A stretch of 5,561 nucleotides of DNA from CAZBUH01 sp964495095. GTDB lineage: Bacteria; Bacillota; Clostridia; Oscillospirales; Oscillospiraceae. Below, in pieces: positions 5,545 through 5,561 of the stretch (within the stretch, counting starts at the first letter, position 1; each line of letters begins with the position of its first letter). Position numbers and translations under genes: made by a program. The stretch lies in the NCBI GenBank assembly GCA_964495095.1, contig CAZBUH010000112.1, positions 1-5,561 of the forward strand, written 5' to 3'. The notes below the pieces were generated by a model. It worked only from the letters and a program-made list of their open reading frames with translations. It had not been told where the DNA came from and made no database searches.

Positions 5545-5561
5545 GATTTTTGAATTTGCCG

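Noticed and set aside
5452..5561. Riboswitch or T-box in the importer leader
   Set aside because: The leader from the predicted start is only about 46 bases, too short for known riboswitch classes of this kind, and no conserved motif is visible.
1..5561. CRISPR array, insertion sequence, tRNA or rRNA
   Set aside because: No regularly spaced repeats, transposase, terminal inverted repeats or structural RNA signatures were recognised; the DNA is almost fully covered by the six genes.

Overview
The window holds a complete five-gene ABC importer operon followed by a separate small cupin gene, all read leftward on the minus strand. Organism type is inferred: a low-to-moderate GC Gram-positive anaerobe, probably in the Clostridia (Oscillospiraceae or a relative). 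Support comes from a lipoprotein substrate-binding protein, AGGAG-type ribosome binding sites, sigma-A-like promoters, frequent ATA isoleucine codons in the transporter genes and many cysteines in an exported protein. The species cannot be named from the sequence.

In transcription order: a promoter region with short repeats (about 5504-5544); a family-5 solute-binding lipoprotein (5451-3907); a DppB-type permease (3852-2911); a DppC-type permease (2898-2092); a DppD-type ATPase (2099-1311, GTG start); a DppF-type ATPase (1318-584); and a hairpin that starts inside the last stop codon (584-559). Then come an independent promoter (492-464) and a cupin gene (409-26). The last 25 bases at the left edge hold no recognisable gene.

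The first five genes form one machine. The lipoprotein captures a solute outside the membrane, the two permeases form the channel and the two ATPases power it. The family (peptide/opine/nickel, 'Dpp/Opp/Nik') is clear, but the substrate is not. The binding protein lacks the Trp/Asp-rich segment used by classical dipeptide binders, and both ATPases are short like NikD/NikE, without the C-terminal extension of DppD/DppF. The cupin has the right fold signature but none of the usual metal-binding residues. It has its own promoter and very different isoleucine codon use, so a functional link to the transporter is only positional.

I found no convincing new system. The points of interest are departures from family norms and short regulatory repeats.
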